From contig VXOR01000008.1 in NCBI GenBank assembly GCA_009840005.1, forward strand, positions 5,512 through 69,511: a stretch of 64,000 nt of DNA. Direction: 5' to 3'. Below are positions 33,967 through 42,013 of this stretch, piece after piece (positions within the stretch are counted from its first letter, which is position 1; each line of letters opens with the position of its first letter). Origin of the DNA: Gemmatimonadota bacterium. GTDB taxonomy: Bacteria; Latescibacterota; UBA2968; UBA8231. Below the pieces are notes generated by a model. The model was not told the origin of the DNA. It made no database searches and worked only from the letters and a program-made list of their open reading frames with translations. The translations under genes were made by a program, and so were the position numbers.

Positions 33967-36276
33967 TTACATGCGCTTCTCATAGAGAAAAGGACGCCGC
34001 CAGATGCCGCCCATGTGATGCTCGTTGTGCAGGCGCAAGGCTAGGGTGTGGGTGCCGGGAGATAGGACCTCGCTCAGATCGACATCCCATTCAAAGTGAT
34101 AGTCGTTGTGCCACCACATGGGACGCCAGTCGCGGTGCCCCACCAAGTAGCCATCGACGTAGAGCCAGGCTTTGCCGAACAGGCCGGGAAAGCGGATGTG
34201 GAGCGCTTGGCCGGCCTCGGCTTCGCTGATCTCAATATCCGTGCGATACCAGACAAAGCCATTGTACTCGCCGCCATCGGCCGCAGCAACTCCCTGGACT
34301 TCCATGTAGAGGTCGGTACGCAGCGGTTGCCAGGAGGATAGGTCGAGACCGGGACGGCCCCATCCTTGGTGCAGACCGGCGTCGTGCGGGTCCGTGCGGA
34401 AGGTCCATTCGAGTGGGAGCTTTTGCACTAGGCGACCTTGGGGGCCGTGCGTCAATGTGCTCAAATCTCGGTACTGATTGACCTCGCCGGTCCACCAAGG
34501 ATCGCCTTGCTCTAGACGGGTGGTGGTGAATGTAGGGTGCATTTGCGTCAGGCTGTCGCGCCAGGCGAGGCCCCGTTCGCCGGCCTGTACGGCGGCTGGA
34601 TAATTCACCTGCGTGACGGCTTGGGCGACCATGTCCATGTAGTTTTGCAAAACGCCGAAACCAGCTCGGACAAAGCGCACCCGCTGGACGAATAGGTCAT
34701 CGGAGGGTAAAGCGGCTACCAAGGCTTCGGCCTCGGCGACGAGGGGAGCCAGCGTTTGCACCAACTCTGGCGTGTACACTGTGGGGGCCAGCATGAATTC
34801 GTGCTCATGGGATGGGGTCTGTTCCCAAGCGCGGTGGATGGCCTGCCAATAGGCGCGCATGGGTGCGGCGGCTGGTCCAAAGAAGCGGGGATAGAACTCT
34901 TCCAGCACGGCTTCGATGTCCACATCGGGATCCCAGTAGAGGCGGCTTCTCAAATACAGGTTGAGGAAAGTCGTGGCCATGGCACCCCGGCTCTCGGTAT
35001 CGACCCCGAGGATGCCAGCGGCGCGGTAGTGCTGGATGTCTTGGCGAATGGCTTGGATGGATGGATTGGGGATGTCGCGCCAGACCAGCATGCTTTGGTC
35101 GTAGTCGTAGATGATGAGGCGGCCCTGCATGGTCTGGCTCCAGCGGTACATGACATCGCGATACTCTTGGCTAGATGGACAAGCGGGATCGTCCATGCCG
35201 TGGATGGGGCAGACGTCGATGGGGGCCAAGTATGCTACCAAAGGCTCGGCGGCTACTGTGTGGCGCTGGGGTGGCAAGGTGATGTTGGAATAGGCTAGGA
35301 AGCCAATGCGGCGGTCGGGGAAACGGACTTGGGTTAGCTCGGCGACGTTGTTGTACAGGGCCATGAAGGGGTCGGTGAGAGCCGGAGCCATGAAGTTTTT
35401 GTCCCATAGGCCAGCGGCCAAGACCGAGTCGGAGGCGCAGGCCAGATCGTAGAGGCCATCGTCCATGCCCAGGGATACGGCACGGGCTCCTGCGGCAAAG
35501 CGCTCCATGACTTGCGCGGCAATGTGGCGGGCCGTAGCGGGATCGGACAGGCAGATGGATTGGGCCGAAGCCCCTGCGCCCGGCAGATCGTCGACGTAGT
35601 GGCCCAAGGCGTGACCAGCCGGCACGGACAGGTCGTTGAGCCGATTGCGTCGCATGAATTCAGCGCGGCCGCTGTTGTCGCCGTGCCAAGAGAGCCAGTA
35701 GCGCCGCACCTCAAAGGGCGGGGCATAGGCCACGTCGAGGGTGTCGATGGACAGGGTGGATTGCTGGGGGATGCTGGTGCCGAAGTCGGTGGGTAGGTAC
35801 CAACGGCAGCCCCAGTGATTCAGTAATTCTATAGCGGCATAGTAATGCGATTCGTCGTTGGTCCCAGCTAGGTAGATGCGGTTGTCTTGACGCTGGGCGA
35901 TGATGGCGTCGCTGCGGAGGACAGGTCGGGGCTTTTGCAGGGCTTGTAGGCGGGGTCCTAAGGATGGCTCGGCTTCGAGGGCGGCTCGGCCTACTAGGAT
36001 GAGTGGGGTGGCTTCGGCTAGGGCTTGATGCAGGGCGTCGGACTGGTCAATGAGCAGCAGGCGGGCACCGCTCATTTCCTCGATATAATGCACCAAGTCG
36101 CTGGCAGCGCGGCGCTCCCACTCGCCAGCTTCGGGGTGGACGCCGATGCGAGTTTGGCTCTGCCCTTGCTCGACGATGGTGAGCGGAGTGTCGGCGAAGG
36201 CGCGGCTGAGCAAGAGCAGGCATAAGGTCAGTGCAGGGCCTAGAGGGTTTAGAAGTCTCTCAATACCAAAGACCAT
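33967..36276 (-). CDS. Secreted DUF4838-type glycoside-hydrolase-like protein
   Basis: A 769-residue protein with a signal peptide (hydrophobic core about 12-26, cleavage near AFADTP). The region from about 60 to 450 has the look of DUF4838 proteins, which are related to GH67/GH84-like hexosaminidases and glucuronidases, including LSWHGDN, MDDG and YDQSMLVWRD. The final about 150 residues resemble a GH2-type sugar-binding jelly roll (FPGLFGKAWLYVDG, NDYHFEWDVDLS). It is probably exported to bind or cleave polysaccharide. It is followed on the same strand by pdxT only from upstream; operon linkage is uncertain. Confidence 0.78.
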   Translation of the reverse strand: MVFGIERLLNPLGPALTLCLLLLSRAFADTPLTIVEQGQSQTRIGVHPEAGEWERRAASDLVHYIEEMSGARLLLIDQSDALHQALAEATPLILVGRAALEAEPSLGPRLQALQKPRPVLRSDAIIAQRQDNRIYLAGTNDESHYYAAIELLNHWGCRWYLPTDFGTSIPQQSTLSIDTLDVAYAPPFEVRRYWLSWHGDNSGRAEFMRRNRLNDLSVPAGHALGHYVDDLPGAGASAQSICLSDPATARHIAAQVMERFAAGARAVSLGMDDGLYDLACASDSVLAAGLWDKNFMAPALTDPFMALYNNVAELTQVRFPDRRIGFLAYSNITLPPQRHTVAAEPLVAYLAPIDVCPIHGMDDPACPSSQEYRDVMYRWSQTMQGRLIIYDYDQSMLVWRDIPNPSIQAIRQDIQHYRAAGILGVDTESRGAMATTFLNLYLRSRLYWDPDVDIEAVLEEFYPRFFGPAAAPMRAYWQAIHRAWEQTPSHEHEFMLAPTVYTPELVQTLAPLVAEAEALVAALPSDDLFVQRVRFVRAGFGVLQNYMDMVAQAVTQVNYPAAVQAGERGLAWRDSLTQMHPTFTTTRLEQGDPWWTGEVNQYRDLSTLTHGPQGRLVQKLPLEWTFRTDPHDAGLHQGWGRPGLDLSSWQPLRTDLYMEVQGVAAADGGEYNGFVWYRTDIEISEAEAGQALHIRFPGLFGKAWLYVDGYLVGHRDWRPMWWHNDYHFEWDVDLSEVLSPGTHTLALRLHNEHHMGGIWRRPFLYEKRM

Positions 36277-36296
36277 CGTCGGCTGCTTTTGATTTC

Positions 36297-36866
36297 CTAG
36301 CGCCCAACCATATCGACGAAATAGCGATGGATGCTCAAATCACTGGTCAGTTCGGGATGGAACGAGGCGACGAGCACTTGGCCCTGGCGCGCCACGACCA
36401 CATCGTCGCCGCAGGTCGCCAGCGCCGCGACCCCGTCGCCCAACCGCGCGATGCGGGGTGCGCGGATAAAGATCATCGGCAGCGATCGCGGTTGTCCATC
36501 CGCGGCCCAAACGCCCGTCCCCTCAAAGCTATCGACTTGGCGGCCGTAGCTGTTGCGCTCGACGTCGATGTCGATTAGGCCGAGGGACTTTTGCGACGGA
36601 TTGGAGACGCCTTGGGCCAACAGGATCATTCCGGCGCAGGTGCCAAAAATGGGGTTGCCGTCCGCGGCGAAATCCCGCAGCGGTGCCCAGAACTCCCAAG
36701 AGTCCATGAGCTTAATTAGCGTCGTGCTCTCGCCGCCGGGGAAGATCAGGCCGTCAACCGTGGACAATTGATCCGGCTTTTTGACCACGCGGGATTCGAC
36801 GGCCAAGGCGTCGAGCATTTTGCCGTGGGCCGCGTAGTCGCCCTGCAATCCCAAAATTCCAATCAT
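36297..36866 (-). CDS. pdxT: Pyridoxal 5'-phosphate synthase glutaminase subunit PdxT
   Basis: A 189-residue class-I glutaminase. The catalytic triad is visible as C77 (FGTCAGM), H170 and E172 (SFHPEL), with the family GGEST motif at 44-48. PdxT releases ammonia from glutamine and channels it to PdxS, which makes PLP from ribose-5-phosphate and glyceraldehyde-3-phosphate. It is downstream of pdxS on the minus strand. The 142-base gap between them holds a 13-bp-stem hairpin and a short tandem repeat, unusual for this operon. Confidence 0.97.
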   Translation of the reverse strand: MIGILGLQGDYAAHGKMLDALAVESRVVKKPDQLSTVDGLIFPGGESTTLIKLMDSWEFWAPLRDFAADGNPIFGTCAGMILLAQGVSNPSQKSLGLIDIDVERNSYGRQVDSFEGTGVWAADGQPRSLPMIFIRAPRIARLGDGVAALATCGDDVVVARQGQVLVASFHPELTSDLSIHRYFVDMVGR

Positions 36867-36899
36867 TGTTTATACCTTGACAATCCCCGGCGGAAGTAT

Positions 36900-36926
36900 C
36901 CGCAGATGAACGCAGATGAACGCAGA
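36900..36926. repeat. Tandem repeat CGCAGATGAA
   Basis: Two and a half copies of a 10-bp unit lie in the pdxS-pdxT gap. The unit differs by one base from the CGCAGATGGA repeats at 39641-39680 and 62325-62377, so this is a third member of that repeat family. Confidence 0.75.
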
Positions 36927-36946
36927 GGCAGGGGGGACGCTTCATA

Positions 36947-36986
36947 AAATTACCCCGTCCCTGACAGAGCAGAGACGGGGTAATTT
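36947..36986 (-). terminator. Hairpin with 13-bp stem between pdxS and pdxT
   Basis: AAATTACCCCGTC (36947-36959) pairs perfectly with 36974-36986 around a 14-base loop. Lying downstream of pdxS and upstream of pdxT, it could attenuate read-through or stabilise the pdxS message. No strong T-run follows on the minus strand beyond the stem, so full termination is uncertain. Confidence 0.5.
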
Positions 36987-37008
36987 CCGTTTGCATCTGT
37001 GCGGCGTC

Positions 37009-37920
37009 CTACCAGCCTCGGGTTTGCAGTTTGTCCTTCTCTTCGAGGGTGTCGATGTTGATGCCGACCATGGCCTCGCCGAGGTTCTCAGAGACGCGGA
37101 TCAGGACCTCTGGATCGTCGTAGTGAGTGGTGGCTTCGACGATGGCTTTGGCGCGGATGGCTGGATCGCCGGACTTAAAAATTCCGGAGCCGACGAAAAC
37201 GGCCTCGGCACCGAGCTGCATCATCAGCGAGGCATCGGCTGGCGTGGCGACGCCCCCGGCGGCAAAATTGGGCACTGGCAGCTTGCCGTGCTCGGCGACC
37301 CAGCGGACCAGTTCATACGGTGCGCCTAGGTCTTTGGCTGCGGTCATTAGCTGTTCGGGACGCAGCACGGTCAGTCGGCGGATCTCGTCGGTGACCGAGC
37401 GCATGTGGCGCACGGCTTCGACGATGTTGCCCGAGCCAGCCTCGCCCTTGGTGCGGATCATGGCCGCGCCCTCGCCAATCCGCCGCAGGGCCTCGCCGAG
37501 GTTGCGGCAGCCGCAGACGAAGGGCACCTCAAAGGCGAACTTATCGACGTGATAGTGCTCGTCGGCCGGGGTCAGGACCTCGCTTTCGTCGACGTAGTCG
37601 ATCCCGAGGGCTTGGAGCATCTGCGCTTCGGCAAAGTGGCCAATGCGGCATTTGGCCATGACCGGAATGGAGGTCGCCTCCATGATCTGGCGCAGCTTTT
37701 CTATACTCGACATGCGCGACACCCCGCCTTCGGCGCGGATGTCGGCGGGCACTCTTTCCAGCGCCATGACCGAGGTGGCCCCAGCGTCTTCGGCGATCTT
37801 GGCTTGGTCGGCAGTGACGACGTCCATGATGACGCCGCCCTTGAGCATTTCGGCTAGGCCGGTCTTGAGGCGCAGGGTGCCAGTCTGGCTATTTTGTCCA
37901 TTGGTATGTAGCTCGCTCAT
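37009..37920 (-). CDS. pdxS: Pyridoxal 5'-phosphate synthase lyase subunit PdxS
   Basis: A 303-residue TIM-barrel synthase and one of the most conserved bacterial proteins. Typical blocks are [47 protein letters not shown] and [19 protein letters not shown], with the catalytic lysines in the expected places. It forms the dodecameric core of PLP synthase, supplied with ammonia by PdxT. The presence of pdxS/pdxT implies the deoxyxylulose-independent route to vitamin B6. A MITE with target duplication lies 28 bases upstream of the start and may have displaced or supplied its promoter. Confidence 0.98.
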   Translation of the reverse strand: MSELHTNGQNSQTGTLRLKTGLAEMLKGGVIMDVVTADQAKIAEDAGATSVMALERVPADIRAEGGVSRMSSIEKLRQIMEATSIPVMAKCRIGHFAEAQMLQALGIDYVDESEVLTPADEHYHVDKFAFEVPFVCGCRNLGEALRRIGEGAAMIRTKGEAGSGNIVEAVRHMRSVTDEIRRLTVLRPEQLMTAAKDLGAPYELVRWVAEHGKLPVPNFAAGGVATPADASLMMQLGAEAVFVGSGIFKSGDPAIRAKAIVEATTHYDDPEVLIRVSENLGEAMVGINIDTLEEKDKLQTRGW

Positions 37921-37947
37921 AGCGCAATCTCCTTTAGAGCAGTTCCC

Positions 37948-38104
37948 CTTAGTACACGACAGTAACGTTATACATGGTCATCGGGGTATCAGATGCTTCG
38001 ACTCCGCTTCGCTCCGCTCAGCATGACAAGTGGGTGCGCTGCTTCACCGTGTCATGCTGAGCGAAGCGAAGCATCTCAGACCACCTCTACTGTCGTGTAC
38101 TAAG
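37948..38104. mobile_element. MITE, family B, 157 bp, with 17-bp inverted repeats and 9-bp target duplication
   Basis: Perfect 17-bp terminal inverted repeats CTTAGTACACGACAGTA (37948-37964) and complement (38088-38104). GCAGTTCCC occurs as an exact direct repeat immediately outside both ends (37939-37947 and 38105-38113). The interior is itself palindromic and related to 33843-33958. No transposase ORF. The 9-bp duplication constrains which IS family mobilised it. Confidence 0.9.
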
Positions 38105-38164
38105 GCAGTTCCCTAAAAACATATTCCAAAACATCCCCCTACGCAATTTTCGCCTAGGGCAAAA

Positions 38165-39604
38165 TTAGGCCCCGCGCAGGCTCTGCCAATAGGTGCGGCA
38201 AAGGTCGCGGGCGAAAAGGAAAAGGGCGGTTAAGGTCGCGCCGACGCCGAGGATAGCACCGACGACGAGGACGGCGAGCGGTGACCAAGGCAGCAAGGGG
38301 CGGGCCAGCAGGAGAACGGTGAAGACGAAGGCGACCACCAAGCCAGGGCGGCTGAGCGCGGCGAGATAGGTTGCAAAAGGCAGGCCGATCAAGCGGTTGA
38401 CGAGATACTGTGAAAGTAGCAAGAACAGCAAAGCCGCCGCGGCGATGACGCTGGCCACGCCTTCGACGCCGTGCGGCAGGCCATAGAAGTACAGTGCCGG
38501 GATCAGCACCGCCATACTGAAGAGCGACCAATAGAAAGACCAGTTGGTCTTGCCTTTGGCCATAAAAATCGAGCCGACTAGGGTGCTGGCGACTTTCAGA
38601 AGCGTGGCCGCGGCCAACAGGCGCAGCACCGTCCACATCGGCTCGGTGTTGAGCAAGGCGGCAATCTCCGGCGCAAAGACGAATATCCCCGCGAGGACCG
38701 GCCCCAGTGCTAGCACGAAGCCCTGTACCGAGGACAAATAGCCACGGCGCAGGAGCGAGTTGTCTTCTACGATCGTCGAAAAGGTCGGGAAGGAAACGCG
38801 CTGGATGGTCGTAGCCAGCCTGGTCAAAGGCTGCAAGGTCAATCGCTCGGCCAAGCTGTAATAGGCTTGGGCCGTGGCCCCCAGCGGTACGAAGATGAAG
38901 AAATAAGCGATCTTGGTATTGAGCAGGGCGACCACGCGCGAACCCGTGAGATTTAGCGCGAAGCGAAGAATCTGGCGTAGCGCTTGGAGCCGGAAGCGCA
39001 GGCGCGGAAGCCAGCGGGCCGAAAGCGCGAGGCTGCTAAAAAGACCTAGTTCGCGTACAACTGATCCGATAACCGGGACTAGGACGCCTAATTCGGGTCG
39101 CCAGAAAAGCAGCAGCGTCACTGCAAGGCCGAAGGTCAGGACCGAAACCAGTTCGGAAAGGGCCACGGCGCGGAAGTCGAGGTCGCGCTGCAGTCTGGCC
39201 CGCAACAGGCCCGCCAATGAGGCGCAGGGAATCGCCAAGCAGAGCGTGCGCAGGACGCGGCCGAAGGTGTGCGGGTCTTCGCCTCCCAAAAAAGGAGCCA
39301 GCCAAGAGACGGCGGCGACGACTGCGACGGTGAGCAGCAGTCCCCAACTCAAACAAGTCCAAAAGGCTGTGTCGAAGTGTTCCTCGCCCGCGTCCGGTAG
39401 CTGGACCAAGGCCGCGCCCAGCCCCAAGTCGCCGACCAGCGATAGGAGCATCACTAGGGCTAGTGCCCACTCAAAATGGCCCAGCTTCTCCAGCGGCAAG
39501 AGCTTGTAGAGCGCCAGCATGACGCCGAGCTGGATAACGGAAGCACTGCCGTTCCAGAGGAAACCGCGCAGGGCGCGCGTGGCCAGGGAGAGCGGTGCGC
39601 TCAC
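38165..39604 (-). CDS. Polysaccharide/oligosaccharide flippase (MOP superfamily, Wzx-like)
   Basis: A 479-residue protein with about 12-14 membrane helices and the N-terminal segment RALRGFLWNGSASVIQLG typical of MOP-type lipid-linked sugar flippases. The central FPTFSTIVED and the C-terminal LVNRLIGLPF region also fit. It would move lipid-linked sugar units across the inner membrane for exopolysaccharide or O-antigen assembly. No other biosynthesis genes are adjacent, so it is isolated from a typical polysaccharide cluster. The MITE and pdxS lie downstream of its 3' end. Confidence 0.85.
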   Translation of the reverse strand: MSAPLSLATRALRGFLWNGSASVIQLGVMLALYKLLPLEKLGHFEWALALVMLLSLVGDLGLGAALVQLPDAGEEHFDTAFWTCLSWGLLLTVAVVAAVSWLAPFLGGEDPHTFGRVLRTLCLAIPCASLAGLLRARLQRDLDFRAVALSELVSVLTFGLAVTLLLFWRPELGVLVPVIGSVVRELGLFSSLALSARWLPRLRFRLQALRQILRFALNLTGSRVVALLNTKIAYFFIFVPLGATAQAYYSLAERLTLQPLTRLATTIQRVSFPTFSTIVEDNSLLRRGYLSSVQGFVLALGPVLAGIFVFAPEIAALLNTEPMWTVLRLLAAATLLKVASTLVGSIFMAKGKTNWSFYWSLFSMAVLIPALYFYGLPHGVEGVASVIAAAALLFLLLSQYLVNRLIGLPFATYLAALSRPGLVVAFVFTVLLLARPLLPWSPLAVLVVGAILGVGATLTALFLFARDLCRTYWQSLRGA

Positions 39605-39635
39605 AGGCTATAGCGACCCTAAGTCATTCATAAAG

Positions 39636-39708
39636 TAATCCGCAGATGGACGCAGATGGACGCAGATGGACGCAGATGGACGCAGAATAGTATCACAAGA
39701 CGACCCGA
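39636..39708. repeat. CGCAGATGGA tandem array with conserved 3' flank
   Basis: Four exact 10-bp units (39641-39680), then CGCAGAATAGTATCACAAG and CGACCCGA. The same TAATCC leader, repeat and trailing CAAGACGACCCGA recur at 62325-62377. Between the flippase and transglutaminase genes; no coding frame is supported. Confidence 0.85.
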
Positions 39709-39712
39709 ATGC

Positions 39713-41599
39713 TCACGATGCTTCGACGTGCGCTTTGGCGATGCGGCCCTGCTTGCCGAAGATGTTGACCGCTCGTGCTTCGAGCAGGTTTTCGCCCTCG
39801 GCGAGCGTCCACTCAAAGCGGGCCTCGCGCTCCTCGCGCCACGAGCCGCCATCTTGGCGCACCAAGAAGTGCGAGAAGTTGGGCGCAGTGTGCTCTAGAT
39901 CGACTTGCAGCGTGCGCGCCTTTTCCGCCACCTGAAGGTAGAGCCGCGTCTGGTTGACCGACCAGTAGAAGTCTCCGATGCGCGAGGTCTGCAAGGAGTA
40001 CTCGGCGTAGCGGGGATCGACGTCGTCCGACCACCACAGATAGCCATCCCAGTGGTACTGCCCGGAGCCGTGGCGCAGCTCGGCCGGCTCGGCGAAGATC
40101 AGGTGCGTGTTGCGCAGCGGAATGCCGAAGCGGCAGAAGACGTCGATATAGCTGTCCATGGGCTCGACGACCTTTTGCGGCAGCTTGTTGGCCATGATCT
40201 TTTCGCGCCGCTCGTCCGCCGCGGCCTCGTGCAGTTCCAAGGCGTTGATGGGCACGCCGTCGATTTCGTAGGTGGCGTCGAATTCGCGGGCCGGCCCGGC
40301 GTCTTCGAGGATCCACTTTTGCAACTCCTCGCTCCAGACCTCGGCCAAGCAGTGGTGATCGACGACGATCGAGCGAGCCACCCAGCCCAGGGACGAAGCG
40401 CAGCCGGCGAACACCGCCCCGTAGTGGGTACACATGCCAAAGCCCCAGTCGCCCTTGGTAGTGTCGAGGACTTCGAGCGGATTCCAAGAGGGGCAGTGGG
40501 GATATTTGTCGGATTGCCAGCCCAGCCACTGGCTGTGGACCCAGTCGCGCAAAAGGGCTAGCTGTTCGAGTTCGGTTTTGCCTTTGGCGATGACTTCGTC
40601 GAGGCGGTACTGCTTGCGCAGCCGCTCTTGGTGCGGGTGCAGTCCCATATAGGCGAAGGGGTACGAGCTGTGTACGAGCTCAGGTTGGTCGAATTCTGCC
40701 CGCTTGAAGGGGGCAAGGCTCTTGGCGTCCTCTTCGATGTCGGCTTCGAGGGTGACGGCTTGGAGGGTCGGGGTCTTGTTGGCCGCGTCGGTTTCGAGGA
40801 TGGCGCGCCACTGCACAAAGCGCCCGGGCCACTGCAAAGCGGTGCCTCGCTCCCACGCTGTCCAAGTGCGCGGATCAAAGGAAGGGGTCGATCCCGTGCG
40901 CAGCTCAAAGTGTATTTGGGTCCCCTGCGGCTGGCGCATCCGCGCTTTCAGGTGCAGGCGGCGAATGCCCATCCGCGGAGCGATGCGGCCGCGGCCGTCT
41001 TCGTCGGCGAGGTCGATAACCGGCGAGCAGAGCGTTCCTTGGGGCGGATGTCCCTTGACGCGCAGCCGCACTAGATATTCTCCTTCAATGGCGCGGGCTT
41101 CGCCCAAGGTGCCTTGGTGCCAAGTCTTGCCGCCGTCAAAGCTGCGGCTCGAACGGCTTGAGGGCGCGTCGGCCAGACCGCCGGGGAAGGGGTCGATGTG
41201 CAGCACGCCGCTGTGCGAGAACACGAATTCGTTGGTGCCGTCTTTGAGGTATTTGGCGGCGATTCTCTTGCGGTCCCAACCGCCGGTGAGCATGCGCTCG
41301 CGGTCTTGGCGGTGGGTGAGGACGTGGCCATTGACTTGGAGCCGCATGGGTTTGTCGGCGGTGGATTTGTCGGCGTTGACGTAGAAGAGCAGTTCGGCTC
41401 CCTTGGTCTTGGCCGAGGGGATGTCGAATTCGACTTTTGCACAGAGCGCGGGCGTGAGTTCCTCGCAGATGTCGCCGTCAACGCCCATTTCGTTGGTGAT
41501 CATATAGGTGGGGGCGAGGCGGGCGGCGCGGGTGGTTTGGGCGTCGATAAAGCGGTCGCGGCGATAGTCGCGGAAGTCAGCGGTGGTAATCTTTTTCAT
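39713..41599 (-). CDS. Transglutaminase-like (papain-fold) domain protein
   Basis: A 628-residue protein. The C390-containing GMCTHYGAVFAGCAS, the VDHHCLAEVW His (about 413) and the following acidic residue form the Cys-His-Asp triad of the transglutaminase/peptide-N-glycanase fold. The N-terminal 330 residues are beta-rich, with a galactose-binding-like segment, and the C-terminal 120 are also beta-rich. These proteins act as proteases or amidases on peptides or sugar-linked peptides; no signal peptide is obvious. An 80-base near-copy of its ribosome site and first 23 codons occurs at 45378-45457. Confidence 0.8.
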   Translation of the reverse strand: MKKITTADFRDYRRDRFIDAQTTRAARLAPTYMITNEMGVDGDICEELTPALCAKVEFDIPSAKTKGAELLFYVNADKSTADKPMRLQVNGHVLTHRQDRERMLTGGWDRKRIAAKYLKDGTNEFVFSHSGVLHIDPFPGGLADAPSSRSSRSFDGGKTWHQGTLGEARAIEGEYLVRLRVKGHPPQGTLCSPVIDLADEDGRGRIAPRMGIRRLHLKARMRQPQGTQIHFELRTGSTPSFDPRTWTAWERGTALQWPGRFVQWRAILETDAANKTPTLQAVTLEADIEEDAKSLAPFKRAEFDQPELVHSSYPFAYMGLHPHQERLRKQYRLDEVIAKGKTELEQLALLRDWVHSQWLGWQSDKYPHCPSWNPLEVLDTTKGDWGFGMCTHYGAVFAGCASSLGWVARSIVVDHHCLAEVWSEELQKWILEDAGPAREFDATYEIDGVPINALELHEAAADERREKIMANKLPQKVVEPMDSYIDVFCRFGIPLRNTHLIFAEPAELRHGSGQYHWDGYLWWSDDVDPRYAEYSLQTSRIGDFYWSVNQTRLYLQVAEKARTLQVDLEHTAPNFSHFLVRQDGGSWREEREARFEWTLAEGENLLEARAVNIFGKQGRIAKAHVEAS

Positions 41600-41724
41600 G
41601 GTAGGCTCCTGAGTGGGGGTCTAGGCGGGGAATGTAGGGGGTGATACAGAGTGGGGCAAACTTGGAGTGCGCTGCGGCTTTGTCAAGACTCGCCGGGTTC
41701 TGTCGGGTTGTGCAGGCCCCAAAG

Positions 41725-41875
41725 CCGTCCTACATTAGCTCTTGTCAACGACCAGGCAGCCCTTCCTGTCGGGTAGCCTGCCGAATACAAGAGCCAGTAC
41801 GAAGGACGGAATAGCTACCCGGCCTTGGCGAATACGTAGGAACTATCCCGCACCAATCTGCGTGGTCGTTGACAA
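41725..41875 (+). ncRNA. Candidate structured leader RNA with competing stems
   Basis: TTGTCAACGACCA (41742-41754) pairs perfectly with 41863-41875 over 13 bp and encloses further pairs: GGCAG/CTGCC (41755-41759 with 41778-41782) and GGGTAGC/GCTACCC (41771-41777 with 41814-41820). A second fold competes: GCTCTTGT (41738-41745) with ACAAGAGC (41787-41794), extended by CCGTCCT (41725-41731) with 41803-41809. These share bases with the 13-bp stem. I recognise no known riboswitch class. Confidence 0.45.
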
Positions 41876-41880
41876 CTGCC

Positions 41881-41898
41881 CGGCTCCCTCGGGAGCCG
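41881..41898 (+). promoter_or_regulatory. GC-rich hairpin after the structured leader
   Basis: CGGCTCC (41881-41887) pairs with GGAGCCG (41892-41898) around a CTCG loop. No T-run follows, so it is not a canonical intrinsic terminator. It precedes the AGGAG of the 24-codon mini-ORF by about 18 bases. Confidence 0.45.
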
Positions 41899-41928
41899 AC
41901 ACATCAATATCACACAGGAGAATGCGGA

Positions 41929-42003
41929 ATGAACAAGCAGGGATTTTCTAAGAGTCGCTTCTGGAAAAAGCTCCGTAAACATGGAAAAGACGCTGGGAGA
42001 TAG
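41929..42003 (+). CDS. 24-residue basic mini-ORF preceding the Ig-repeat gene
   Basis: ATG AAC AAG... runs 24 codons to TAG, with AGGAG ten bases upstream. The peptide MNKQGFSKSRFWKKLRKHGK is strongly basic (Lys/Arg/His about 40%). It ends ten bases before the ATG of the secreted protein gene. It could be a leader peptide that couples translation with the upstream RNA structure, or a short functional peptide. I do not recognise a family. Confidence 0.4.
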   Translation: MNKQGFSKSRFWKKLRKHGKDAGR

Positions 42004-42013
42004 AGTTAGAACA

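Noticed and set aside
37948..38104. Intrinsic terminator upstream of pdxS
   Set aside because: Exact 17-bp ends plus 9-bp direct duplication indicate an inserted element; no T-run is present.
36900..39708. CRISPR array from the CGCAGATGGA units
   Set aside because: Ten-bp direct tandem units with no spacers; no cas genes in the window.
41725..41875. Known cyclic-di-GMP or cobalamin riboswitch
   Set aside because: Conserved core motifs of these classes are not visible; only pairing potential can be claimed.
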